Shown: positions 1 to 6,775 of the stretch, piece by piece
Position numbering within the stretch: position 1 is the stretch's first letter
How the letters are laid out: the number at the start of each line of letters is the position of its first letter
DNA from: an uncultured Flavobacteriales bacterium
GTDB lineage: Bacteria > Bacteroidota > Bacteroidia > Flavobacteriales > Crocinitomicaceae
Reading direction: 5' to 3'
Assembly (NCBI GenBank): GCA_946478775.1
Contig: CAMLDR010000067.1
Coordinates: 1-20,861 of the forward strand
Length of the DNA: 20,861 nt
Made by a program: the position numbers and the translations under genes
The notes under the pieces: generated by a model
What the model saw: the letters and a program-made list of their open reading frames with translations, nothing else
Told to the model about the DNA's origin: nothing
The model's database searches: none

Positions 1-38
1 CTATCTTTCCAAAAATAATTCATAGAGCCTATAGAAAG

Positions 39-91
39 AATTCTACTTTAAACTGTTAAAATACAACTGGTTAAACCTTAAGAGTAGAATT
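39..91 (+). promoter_or_regulatory. Inverted repeat in the leader of the ECF sigma factor gene
   Basis: Nine bases at 39-47 (AATTCTACT) are the exact reverse complement of 83-91 (AGTAGAATT), and the second arm touches the ATG at 92. The pairing can be continued by TTAA at 48-51 with TTAA at 78-81 if one base bulges. A weak TAnnTTTG-like box (TATCTTTC, 2-9) lies upstream, so both arms could be in the transcript and form a hairpin next to the start codon. The arms could equally be a protein-binding site. The repeat is seen directly; its function is inferred. Confidence 0.45.
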
Positions 92-691
92 ATGGCTATG
101 AAATTCCTAGACGATCAAGTCCTTATACATAATTATTTAGAAGGAAACGAACAAGCTTTTGAAGTCTTGTTGATGCGTCATAAAGACAAAATATACCGTT
201 CCATTTATCACAAGATCCGTGAGCGCGAAATTGCGGAAGATATTTTCCAGGAGACATTTGTGAAGATTATCCAAACATTGAAAATTGGAAATTACAATGA
301 AGAAGGGAAATTCCTTCCTTGGGCCATGCGTATCGCTCAAAACCTGGTTATCGATTATTTCCGTAAGCATGGAAGAATGAAGCTGATCAGTGAGCGCAAT
401 GCAAAGAGCGAGGACTTCAATATCTTTTCTATTCTGAAAATGGATGAATTGAATATTGAGCAGAGCATTTCCAAAACGGAACTGGAGACACAAATGATCG
501 AACTGATCCAGCATTTGCCGGAAAGTCAGAAAGAGATCATTGAGAAACGCATTTTCCAGGATTTATCCTTCAAGGATATTGCTGAGGCAGAAAACATTTC
601 GATCAACACTGCATTGGGTAGAATGCGTTATGCGTTGATTAATTTGAGAAAATTGATCGAGAAACATCAGTTAGTTACAGATCTCGATTGA
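92..691 (+). CDS. ECF-type RNA polymerase sigma-70 family sigma factor
   Basis: A 199-residue protein with the two conserved sigma regions of extracytoplasmic-function factors. Region 2 spans about residues 22-95 (AEDIFQETFVKI, then the FLPWAMRIAQNLVIDYFR stretch that binds core polymerase and the -10 element). Region 4 spans about 138-190 (LPESQKEIIEKR followed by the helix-turn-helix DLSFKDIAEAENISINTALGR that reads the -35 element). Region 3 is absent, as usual for ECF factors. It should direct polymerase to a set of target promoters. No anti-sigma gene is adjacent; the next gene encodes an unrelated lipoprotein. An ATG two codons downstream (98) is an alternative start. The 5' arm/ATG inverted repeat suggests control at the leader. 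The regulon cannot be told from sequence. Confidence 0.93.
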   Translation: MAMKFLDDQVLIHNYLEGNEQAFEVLLMRHKDKIYRSIYHKIREREIAEDIFQETFVKIIQTLKIGNYNEEGKFLPWAMRIAQNLVIDYFRKHGRMKLISERNAKSEDFNIFSILKMDELNIEQSISKTELETQMIELIQHLPESQKEIIEKRIFQDLSFKDIAEAENISINTALGRMRYALINLRKLIEKHQLVTDLD

Positions 692-718
692 TTGTTTGCT
701 ACCACAAATAAAATAGAG

Positions 719-751
719 AATCCCTCGTCAGTAATGATGGGGGATTTTTTT
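719..751 (+). terminator. Rho-independent terminator of the sigma factor gene
   Basis: AATCCCTC (719-726) can pair with the GGGGGATT region at 739-746, including one G-U pair, and a run of seven T follows from 745. It lies 28 bases after the sigma factor stop codon and separates it from the lipoprotein gene. Confidence 0.8.
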
Positions 752-786
752 GTAGAAGAATTCCAATAATTCCGCTATATTTCCTC

Positions 787-1227
787 ATGCAAAGAACAAC
801 TTTCAAGCAATTCATTCTTATTGGAGTATTACCGTTTTTCCTGGCAGGTTGTATTTTGGCCCCAAAAAAGAACCCGAAGCCGAAAGAACTTTCAAATGGA
901 AAACTTTCATCCGGTCCGTGTGTTTCTAAATTCGAAAAAGTCAAAGACCTGGCTGCAGCAGAAGAAAATAAATCTGTTGTTCTTATTGGAATTTCTTGTC
1001 AGGGTGTTGACTATTTGAAGGACGTGGAGGTGAAATTATCCAATGACAAAAAAACGTACAAGAAGATTGCGGGCCAATTATTGGGATGTATTTTTTCGGA
1101 TATTACACCTGGAAAATATACACTGGAAGTAGAAACTTGGGTTGCTAAAAAGTTTGAACCTGTTGAAGTAGAATTGGAAAGCGGGCGTTTTTACAATTGG
1201 GAAATTATCCTTTGTAAAAAACCTTAA
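787..1227 (+). CDS. Small putative lipoprotein of unknown function
   Basis: A 146-residue protein with an N-terminal lipoprotein signal: basic residues, a hydrophobic stretch at 9-20 and a lipobox ending LAGC with Cys22 as the lipid-attachment residue. The mature part starts with a Lys/Pro-rich linker. It then has a beta-rich region (about 60-146) with a pattern like a small carboxypeptidase-regulatory or PEGA-type beta sandwich (VVLIGISC, DVEVKLSN, ITPGKYTLEVETW, GRFYNWEI). I do not recognise a family. Three cysteines in the mature chain besides the lipid one could form disulfides. A near-consensus promoter box (TATATTTC, 776-783) ends three bases before the ATG, so the message may be leaderless. 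It is expected to be membrane anchored in the envelope. Confidence 0.7.
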   Translation: MQRTTFKQFILIGVLPFFLAGCILAPKKNPKPKELSNGKLSSGPCVSKFEKVKDLAAAEENKSVVLIGISCQGVDYLKDVEVKLSNDKKTYKKIAGQLLGCIFSDITPGKYTLEVETWVAKKFEPVEVELESGRFYNWEIILCKKP

Positions 1228-1233
1228 AACTAG

Positions 1234-1271
1234 TTACCTGGGTAACAGGTGGATAATCTTGCACTTATCCC
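1234..1271 (+). repeat. Hairpin-containing direct repeat, copy 1
   Basis: This 38-bp segment matches 2125-2162 at 34 of 38 positions, with the last 25 bases (1247-1271) identical. It holds two small palindromes: TTACC/GGTAA (1234-1245) and GGATAA/TTATCC (1251-1256 with 1265-1270, loop of eight). It sits in the gap between the convergent lipoprotein and metallopeptidase genes, where a bidirectional terminator role is possible. A T-run follows some ten bases later. Confidence 0.75.
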
Positions 1272-1289
1272 CGTAAGATATTTTTTTGA

Positions 1290-2087
1290 TCATTCTTGTC
1301 CGATCAACTCCATCATGCTATTCATCCAAAAATTATCGGTGCTGTTAGTAAATGTATTGAGGTGATCCAATAAAATCAATAATTTATACTGGAGGATCTC
1401 ATCATCCGGGTAGTATTGGAAAATGAATTCCCGTTCGTCATCCGTCATGATCAAAGCCATTAGTTCGCTGCGGTCTTCTTCCTGTGCGGTAGTGGAATAC
1501 AGGTTGATGAATCCTTGTTGAGGATGTGTCATGGAATACCAGTCGACAGACAGATTTTCATAGGCATCCGAACCCCCGTTCATGTATGCAAAAGATGCCA
1601 CGTTTGTTTCAGCCCAAAGGTCCCAGACGTAACTCATGTCCTGCCACATCGCATATTCCGTACAATGATGCAATTCGTGGTGCATCACATGGATCAGATA
1701 AGTCATACCTGTTCCGCCATACGCTCCATTGATTGATAGGTAAAGGGAATGGAGGTAGGGATCGGGAATCGCTGCCCGGAATTGCTCACCGAATCTCATT
1801 TTTTTTCCAAGTACGATGGTGCTCACTCCGGCTAATTGAAAGTAACCTTTTGGGTATTTGGCATATTCTTCATCCAGGTGCAGGAGATACGTTTTCAGTT
1901 CGATCGAATCATCGCAGTTTTCATAGAAGATAGACGACCAGGAGTCGGTAGTTTTGGAATTGTAAACTATTTCTACTGAGAGGTTGGTTTCTATTTTTGA
2001 AATGATTTCTTTGACAGAAGCTGCATTGCACTGACTGTAACATGCAATTAAGAAAATAGTGAGGGCGAGTTTTATCTTGAATGACAT
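1290..2087 (-). CDS. Secreted or lipid-anchored HExxH metallopeptidase-like protein
   Basis: A 265-residue protein with a hydrophobic N-terminal export signal. Cleavage could be after NA at 21-22, or at Cys16 if the LIAC motif acts as a lipobox. The key motif is HELHH at residues 137-141, a good match to the zincin zinc-binding signature HExxH and preceded by two further histidines. A downstream acidic patch, EEDRSEL (203-209), could supply the third zinc ligand as in gluzincins. No precise peptidase family is recognised; the Bacteroidota Mx1-like putative peptidases are one possibility. The ATG lies four bases after a near-consensus box (TACTTTTA on the minus strand, 2092-2099). The gene is bracketed by two copies of a 38-bp direct repeat, suggesting a discrete acquired segment. 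Confidence 0.6.
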   Translation of the reverse strand: MSFKIKLALTIFLIACYSQCNAASVKEIISKIETNLSVEIVYNSKTTDSWSSIFYENCDDSIELKTYLLHLDEEYAKYPKGYFQLAGVSTIVLGKKMRFGEQFRAAIPDPYLHSLYLSINGAYGGTGMTYLIHVMHHELHHCTEYAMWQDMSYVWDLWAETNVASFAYMNGGSDAYENLSVDWYSMTHPQQGFINLYSTTAQEEDRSELMALIMTDDEREFIFQYYPDDEILQYKLLILLDHLNTFTNSTDNFWMNSMMELIGQE

Positions 2088-2091
2088 GGAT

Positions 2092-2099
2092 TAAAAGTA
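2092..2099 (-). promoter_or_regulatory. Near-consensus -7 box for the metallopeptidase-like gene
   Basis: TACTTTTA on the minus strand matches the Bacteroidota -7 consensus TAnnTTTG except for the last base. It ends four bases before the ATG at 2087. I saw no convincing -33 TTG. Confidence 0.4.
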
Positions 2100-2124
2100 C
2101 GTGTTTTTCTGAAACCTCAATTAC

Positions 2125-2162
2125 TTACCATGGTAGAAGGTGGATAATCTTGCACTTATCCC
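2125..2162 (+). repeat. Hairpin-containing direct repeat, copy 2
   Basis: Second copy of the element at 1234-1271, in the same orientation and 891 bp away. The GGATAA (2142-2147) and TTATCC (2156-2161) arms are conserved, and the first palindrome reads TTACCATGGTA. It lies between the decayed Crp/Fnr fragment and the metallopeptidase gene start. Confidence 0.75.
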
Positions 2163-2181
2163 TGGAAGTTGTGAAAATCCC

Positions 2182-2352
2182 CTAATCCCGGATATTTGTG
2201 GAACAGGAGTTTCTGTCAGTAACTTTTTCCTTCTTCCTGCAGGAAAGCTTTTTTTGGACAGATCTGGTTTTGAAATAACGCAAAATGGTTTCGAATTCTT
2301 CGTCAGAAACGGAGATGAACTTTTCTAGCTGCTGTTTGAAAATTTGTGACAT
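2182..2352 (-). pseudogene. Decayed N-terminal fragment of a Crp/Fnr-family regulator
   Basis: An ATG at 2352, seven bases after the beta-lactamase stop codon, opens a 56-codon frame starting MSQIFKQQLEKFISVSDEEF. This resembles the helical start of Bacteroidota Crp/Fnr (cyclic-nucleotide-domain) regulators. After SVQKK the frame turns to non-homologous residues. In the neighbouring frame the text reads KKAFLQEEGK, the expected start of the beta roll, so one base appears lost from an A-run (seven A at 2253-2259). Further on, stops interrupt every frame, and traces such as FHKYPGL continue to about 2160. The remaining cyclic-nucleotide domain and the helix-turn-helix are absent. The call rests on recognising the family pattern, with no alignment run. 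Confidence 0.5.
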
Positions 2353-2358
2353 GGACTA

Positions 2359-3117
2359 TTATTTCGCCTTCTTCTTATCCTGTTTTCTGCCTTTATACTT
2401 TTTCCGGGCAAGTTTCAGTGTGTGTTTCAATGCCTTTTTTCCAGGTGCAATTTCCTGGTGTCCCGGAATGACGATCTTCACTTTGGGATATTTCTTCATC
2501 AGGTTTTTAGCAGCAATGGGCCACATACCGATATTGGCATCCGAGAGATTTCCCAGGTCTTCCGCTTCAACAGATTTGATAAAGCACCCGCCAACAAGGA
2601 TTTGATCTTTTGGAAAATAAACCACGATGTTATCCGAAGTATGGCCGGCTCCCGGATAAAAAGTTTCAAAAACGGTATTGTAAACCGTGAAAGTGGTGTC
2701 GCCTTCAAAAGTGTATTGAGCTTCCGGGAATTGATTTTCACGGCATAAATTCCGTGTGGCGTAAGTGCTGTATGTAGCAATTCCTTTCTTTTTATAGTAT
2801 TCCAGCCCTGCAGTTCGATCTTCATGCCAATGAGTGGAAATTACGAGTAACACCTTTTTGTGAAATTTCAGATCAATTGAATCCAGTAAAGGCTGAAATT
2901 GTGTGGTATCCCATGGAGTATCGATCATCACAACACCTCCTGGAGTTATTTTCAGTAAGCCGTGAGATGAAATGCGAACACCTTTGTATGTTTGATAAGT
3001 TGTAAAAACATAAGAACTGTCTGAAAGTTTTTTGAAATCCAGTTGCGCATTTAATCCAACAGACAGAAAACAAAGCAGTGAAAAAAGAAGGGCTCTCATG
3101 GATATAAACTTAATCAT
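2359..3117 (-). CDS. bla: Subclass B1 metallo-beta-lactamase
   Basis: A 252-residue secreted protein of the zinc metallo-beta-lactamase fold, expected to hydrolyse the beta-lactam amide bond in the periplasm. The signal peptide ends near NAQ (residues 23-25). All B1 zinc ligands are visible: H96-W-H98-E-D100 (the HxHxD motif, followed by R101), H159 in GAGHTSDN, C178 in GGCFIK and H220 in IPGHQE. The B1 substrate-binding lysine three residues after the cysteine (K181) and the asparagine of DLGN (N190) are also present. Length is typical for the class. The C-terminus has an unusually basic tail (Lys/Arg-rich, about 228-252). An alternative start is the ATG at 3099 (residue 7), which would give a tidier signal peptide. 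The start at 3117 directly abuts the upstream stop codon, indicating co-transcription with the membrane protein. Substrate range is not predictable here. Confidence 0.9.
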   Translation of the reverse strand: MIKFISMRALLFSLLCFLSVGLNAQLDFKKLSDSSYVFTTYQTYKGVRISSHGLLKITPGGVVMIDTPWDTTQFQPLLDSIDLKFHKKVLLVISTHWHEDRTAGLEYYKKKGIATYSTYATRNLCRENQFPEAQYTFEGDTTFTVYNTVFETFYPGAGHTSDNIVVYFPKDQILVGGCFIKSVEAEDLGNLSDANIGMWPIAAKNLMKKYPKVKIVIPGHQEIAPGKKALKHTLKLARKKYKGRKQDKKKAK

Positions 3118-3666
3118 TTATCTTCTTCTGTTCATGCGCTTTTGGTAATTTTCTTCGAGTTTCAGCGCAACGTGATCAATGACTTCTACGGATTCCAATA
3201 CTTGTAAATGCTTCACGAGTTTGAGGGCCATGATGTAACTTGAGAATTCATAAATGTCCAGATGCTGACCGTTTTTTGTGAGAACCTGCACATCGTAGGT
3301 AATTGATTTGGACGTGGACTTTGAAGCGTTTCCATAAAAAGCGGGAGATGCTAACATAGGTGTTCGGTAAGTATGACTTTCAACCGATAAGCGTAAATGA
3401 AAACTTTCAGGGTCTTTAATTTGAACCCAATTTCCCCAGGTTTGTCCAAAAAGTGATTGAAATTTCCGGTATTCCATCGTCTCCGCATTGAATTCCAGAC
3501 CGCACTCGATTGAAGCAAGCAGAATACAGGCCAAAGCCAGTAAAATCCCCAAAGGGAAAAAGAAAACAAAGCTGATCACAGATGCGACACCGCAAAGCAA
3601 TACAGGAATCAGGTAGTTTAAGGTTTTCCCCTCGTTTAAAACAAGAGTAGTTGAAGTTTTGTTCAT
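3118..3666 (-). CDS. Small membrane protein of unknown function
   Basis: A protein of about 182 residues with two adjacent hydrophobic helices near the N-terminus (about residues 17-35 and 38-55, a hairpin with almost no loop). A soluble part of mostly beta character and a terminal helix ending in a basic NRRR tail follow. The layout recalls bacterial PH-like membrane proteins, but no family is recognised. The frame opens at a TTG (3678), but that codon lies inside a promoter-like box (CAAATTTG, 3676-3683), so I chose the ATG at 3666 (MNKTSTT). Its stop codon abuts the beta-lactamase start, so the two genes probably form one transcript. Any functional link between them is speculative. Confidence 0.65.
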   Translation of the reverse strand: MNKTSTTLVLNEGKTLNYLIPVLLCGVASVISFVFFFPLGILLALACILLASIECGLEFNAETMEYRKFQSLFGQTWGNWVQIKDPESFHLRLSVESHTYRTPMLASPAFYGNASKSTSKSITYDVQVLTKNGQHLDIYEFSSYIMALKLVKHLQVLESVEVIDHVALKLEENYQKRMNRRR

Positions 3667-3798
3667 TGAAGTATTCAAATTTGAAGGAGGAAAATTACAA
3701 TAAACCGGGATTGTAATTAGTTAATTAGCTTTTTTTAAGGGATATAAAGAAAACTGAGCGTTTTACATCTTGCCCCGAATTGTAATGGGAATCTTAGG

Positions 3799-3817
3799 AA
3801 ACTGAGCGGAGTCGAAG
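3799..3817. repeat. Dispersed-type intergenic motif (ACTGAGCGGAGTCGAAG)
   Basis: The sequence at 3799-3817, read on the other strand as CTTCGACTCCGCTCAGT, resembles a motif I recall seeing between genes in many Flavobacteriia genomes. A shorter partial copy (AAACTGAGCG) lies at 3751-3760. It sits in the gap between the membrane protein gene and the pckA terminator, in which I see no gene. Confidence 0.35.
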
Positions 3818-3828
3818 TTTGCGGTTTA

Positions 3829-3871
3829 ATTAAAAGAAAAGGACCCTCCAAAATAAATGAAGAGTCCTTTT
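3829..3871 (-). terminator. Rho-independent terminator of pckA
   Basis: On the minus strand the arm complementary to 3859-3871 (AAAAGGACTCTTC) pairs with that at 3837-3849 (GGAGGGTCCTTTT), with G-U pairs in the middle. This gives about 13 base pairs, followed by TTTTCTTTTAA. It starts about 20 bases after the pckA stop codon. Confidence 0.85.
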
Positions 3872-3891
3872 AACTAAATAATAAAACTAGA

Positions 3892-5502
3892 TCAAACAGT
3901 CACTTTCGGCGCTGCAGCTAAAATATCAGTGGATGTTTCTGCCGCATACTGTTCAAAGTTCTTAACGAACTGATCAGCCAAATGGTTGGCAGTTTTGTCG
4001 TATGCTGCTTTATCTGCCCAGGTTTCACGTGGATTTAAAATCTCACTTGGCACTTCCGGACAAGAAGTAGGGAATGATAATTCGAATACCGGCAATGTTT
4101 CGTAAACAGCGTTATCCAGTTTTCCAGTTAATGCTGCCGTGATCATCGCACGTGTGTAAGACAATTTCATGCGGCTTCCAACACCATAAGATCCGCCGGA
4201 CCAACCTGTGTTGATCAGCCAAACCTTGATATCAGTACCCTGTAATTTTTCACCTAATAATTTGGCGTATTTCGCAGGGTGAAGCGGTAAGAATGCTTTT
4301 CCGAAACAAGCTGAGAATGTGGTAGTCGGTTCTGTAATACCAACCTCAGTTCCTGCAACTTTCGCGGTGTATCCTGACATGAAGTGGTACATTGCCTGCT
4401 CATTCGTTAAACGCGAGATTGGAGGCAGTACACCGAATGCATCAGCTGTAAGGAAGAAAATATTTTTAGGTCCTGATCCGATGGAAGGAACCATGATGTT
4501 ATCAATGAAATCGATCGGGTAGGAAACACGTGTGTTTTCCGTGATAGAACCGTCTGTGTAATCAGGCGTTGAAGTTCCTTCGTGGAAGCCGATGTTTTCT
4601 AAGATCGCACCAAATTTGATCGCATCGTAAATTTGCGGCTCTTTTTCCTTGGATAGATCGATCGTTTTTGCGTAACAACCTCCTTCGAAGTTGAATACTG
4701 TATTATCTGACCAGCCGTGCTCATCATCACCGATCAAACGACGGTTTGGATCTGAAGACAAAGTGGTTTTTCCTGTTCCTGATAACCCAAAGAAAATAGC
4801 CGTGTCGTTCATCTCTCCGACGTTTGCAGAACAGTGCATGGAAAGTACATTTTTCTCGTGTGGCAATACGTAGTTCAATACAGAGAAAATACCTTTCTTG
4901 ATCTCACCTGTGTAACCGGTACCACCGATAATGATCATTTTACGAGTGAAGTTCAAAATGGCGAAATTCGACTGGCGTGTTCCGTCAATTGCAGGGTCAG
5001 CTTTGAATCCCGGAGCACAAACGATGTTCCACTCAGCATCAAAATTCTCGATCTCAGCATCTGTCGGACGCAGGAACATATTGTAAGCAAACATATTTGA
5101 CCACGGAAATTCAGTTGTCACACGGATGTTCATTCTGAATTTATCGTCAGCACAAGCGTATGCATCACGAACATAAACGTCTTTTTCAATCAGATAAGAC
5201 TTCATGCGGTTGTATAACGCATCAAATTGTTCTGTAGAAACAGGAATGTTAACATCACCCCACCAAACACTGTTTTCCGTGTTGGCATCGCGAACAACAA
5301 AACGATCTTTTGGAGATCTACCAGTGAATTCACCTGTTTCAATCGCAATAGCACCTGTGTCTGTTAGAACACCCTGGCCACCGATAATCGTGTCTTCTAC
5401 TAGTTCTGCCGGCGTTAAATTCCAAAATACGTTACCGAGATTTTCTAATCCGATAGTTGCTTTTAAATCGGCGTTTTTTCCTCGTTTACCAAATTCATTC
5501 AT
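3892..5502 (-). CDS. pckA: Phosphoenolpyruvate carboxykinase (ATP)
   Basis: A 536-residue cytoplasmic enzyme converting oxaloacetate and ATP to PEP, CO2 and ADP, the first committed step of gluconeogenesis. Family motifs are all present: TGEFTGRSPKDRF (56-68), the P-loop kinase-1a motif GLSGTGKTT (239-247) and the kinase-2 motif LIGDDEHGW (256-264), whose Asp260 binds metal. Further metal ligands are expected at Lys202/203 and His223, and the NTGWSGG segment sits in the C-terminal nucleotide-binding part. Length matches the ATP-dependent family. It is a single-gene unit, with its own terminator downstream and a promoter box plus a structured leader upstream. PEP is also the co-substrate of the aldolase-like enzyme encoded at 10974, though the genes are not linked. 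Confidence 0.97.
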   Translation of the reverse strand: MNEFGKRGKNADLKATIGLENLGNVFWNLTPAELVEDTIIGGQGVLTDTGAIAIETGEFTGRSPKDRFVVRDANTENSVWWGDVNIPVSTEQFDALYNRMKSYLIEKDVYVRDAYACADDKFRMNIRVTTEFPWSNMFAYNMFLRPTDAEIENFDAEWNIVCAPGFKADPAIDGTRQSNFAILNFTRKMIIIGGTGYTGEIKKGIFSVLNYVLPHEKNVLSMHCSANVGEMNDTAIFFGLSGTGKTTLSSDPNRRLIGDDEHGWSDNTVFNFEGGCYAKTIDLSKEKEPQIYDAIKFGAILENIGFHEGTSTPDYTDGSITENTRVSYPIDFIDNIMVPSIGSGPKNIFFLTADAFGVLPPISRLTNEQAMYHFMSGYTAKVAGTEVGITEPTTTFSACFGKAFLPLHPAKYAKLLGEKLQGTDIKVWLINTGWSGGSYGVGSRMKLSYTRAMITAALTGKLDNAVYETLPVFELSFPTSCPEVPSEILNPRETWADKAAYDKTANHLADQFVKNFEQYAAETSTDILAAAPKVTV

Positions 5503-5526
5503 AAAATGTCTTTTTGTTTTGCCTTT

Positions 5527-5556
5527 GCGCCTACGCTATAGCTACTGCGTAAGCCT
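5527..5556 (-). promoter_or_regulatory. Hairpin in the pckA 5' leader
   Basis: On the minus strand GGCTTACGC and GCGTAGGC can pair around an 11-base loop (seven of eight pairs), and the loop itself contains the palindrome TAGCTA. It lies between the pckA promoter box and the start codon, so it would be transcribed. A role in mRNA stability or translation is inferred only. Confidence 0.35.
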
Positions 5557-5577
5557 TGTTGCTAACTTATTTCGGTG

Positions 5578-5585
5578 CAAAAGTA
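5578..5585 (-). promoter_or_regulatory. -7 promoter box of pckA
   Basis: TACTTTTG on the minus strand fits the Bacteroidota -7 consensus TAnnTTTG exactly. About 20 bases upstream is TGG rather than the ideal TTG, so the -33 part is weak. It would give a leader of roughly 70 bases for pckA. Confidence 0.6.
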
Positions 5586-5599
5586 CATGGATTCGTCAA

Positions 5600-5815
5600 A
5601 AATCCACCCTTTTTTCGGGATAAATATTAACAGAATAAGAACAATTGCGCGGACTAAAAGAAGATAACGCCTTTGTTTCTAGTTTATTGCGGGTAATACA
5701 GGGTTAATAACTTATTAAGTTACAAGTGATTTTAACGCTTTCAGTTCGAGTAATTAATCAACTGAGTTCCGGCTAAAACAAAAAGGTGCAGATGAATATC
5801 CTGAAAAGGACCTGT
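5600..5815. other. Intergenic region upstream of the pckA promoter
   Basis: No gene seen. The stretch is AT-rich and holds short palindromes, the clearest being TAACTT-ATT-AAGTTA at 5708-5722, which overlaps TTAATA/TATTAA. It carries the 3' side of the esterase operon and the upstream side of pckA, both on the minus strand, so regulatory sites for pckA and an esterase terminator may be here. I could not identify a convincing terminator. Confidence 0.4.
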
Positions 5816-6775
5816 CTATTTAGCTAAACCCCAATCTTTGGCAATCTGATAGGTACTGAAAAAATCTCCGTCTTTGGCGTGATTCGACACCGTTCCGCCT
5901 TGTTTTGGCCCCGGTCCCGGATCAATCAGCAGGTAATGGCCCCACATATCGGCTGTGTAAAAGATGATGACAGACCGATTTTTGGAGTCTTTGTAGTCTT
6001 TCCGCATAATGACAGGTGAATTGGTTCCGACTTCCACTTTTTCTTCACTCTCGGAAACAATCTCGAACGCAGTTTTCCATTGCTTCACCAATACTTCACT
6101 GTTACCATAATTCACAATTTTGTCATCTGTTCCGTGAACAACGATTAATTGTGGAAATTCACCTTTGTAGAGTGGATTCTGCGAATACAAGCGTTTGCGA
6201 AGTGTATCGTCACTAAATGTTGTTGGTTTTCTCATTTCGGAGAAAGACTGCATGGGTGAATCTACTTGTTTGTAGGAAGATCCTGCAAAAGCGGCTCCTG
6301 ATTTTATTTCGCTGGGATAACAGGCCATATAACTAACGCTCATCATGGCTCCTGCGCTTACACCATAAATGTAAACCTGCGATTCATCAATGGAATAATG
6401 AGAAGCGGCATATTGAACCATTTCATGAATGCTCGCCATCTCACCTTTGTCTTTCTCCTGATCGTCTTTCAAAAACCAATTGAAGCAGCGGATCATGTTG
6501 TTGGCGTTTTTTTGCTCCGGATAAACGACGTAAAATCCAAAGATATCAGCAAGCTCGTTCCAGCCGGATTCTTCCGAGATTTCTTTTGCATTCTGGTTGC
6601 AGCCGTGGAGTACCAATACTAACGGACGTTTTCCGGTAAACTTTTGAGCAGGCTCGTGAATGAAGGCATTCAGGTTTCCTTTGTTCTCGGTTAATTGACT
6701 TGAAATATCCGTTATCTGGGAAAATAAAGCCAGCGGAGAACTTAATAACAGCGTGAGGATGAATTTTGTTTTCAA
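5816..6775 (-). CDS. Secreted esterase of the PHB depolymerase family
   Basis: A 319-residue alpha/beta-hydrolase with a signal peptide cleaved near FSQ (residues 18-20). The oxyanion motif is HGC at 57-59. The nucleophile elbow GVSAG has Ser140, the acid is Asp217 or Asp218 in HGTDDKI, and the catalytic histidine is His280 in MWGH. Cys59 and Cys97 fit the disulfide common in PHB-depolymerase/feruloyl-esterase-like enzymes. It should cleave ester bonds outside the cytoplasm; whether the substrate is a polyester, an acetylated or feruloylated polysaccharide, or something else cannot be told. The start codon is TTG, not ATG, and overlaps the stop of the MutS-like gene by four bases (TTGA). The clean signal peptide and the overlap both support this start. 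It is the last gene of the elbB operon. Confidence 0.85.
   Translation of the reverse strand: MKTKFILTLLLSSPLALFSQITDISSQLTENKGNLNAFIHEPAQKFTGKRPLVLVLHGCNQNAKEISEESGWNELADIFGFYVVYPEQKNANNMIRCFNWFLKDDQEKDKGEMASIHEMVQYAASHYSIDESQVYIYGVSAGAMMSVSYMACYPSEIKSGAAFAGSSYKQVDSPMQSFSEMRKPTTFSDDTLRKRLYSQNPLYKGEFPQLIVVHGTDDKIVNYGNSEVLVKQWKTAFEIVSESEEKVEVGTNSPVIMRKDYKDSKNRSVIIFYTADMWGHYLLIDPGPGPKQGGTVSNHAKDGDFFSTYQIAKDWGLAK

Noticed and set aside
1234..2162. Integron-type gene cassette around the metallopeptidase gene
   Set aside because: The flanking repeats have short palindromes but lack the paired core sites of attC, and no integrase is visible.
2140..2328. Plus-strand open frame of 62 codons
   Set aside because: It lies opposite the Crp/Fnr remnant and starts inside the repeat element; its protein shows no family-like features.
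3667..3678. TTG start at 3678 for the small membrane protein
   Set aside because: The TTG is part of a promoter-like CAAATTTG box, and an ATG follows four codons later.
5204..5623. Plus-strand open frame of 139 codons opposite pckA
   Set aside because: It is antisense to a highly conserved gene and its translation has no domain-like character.
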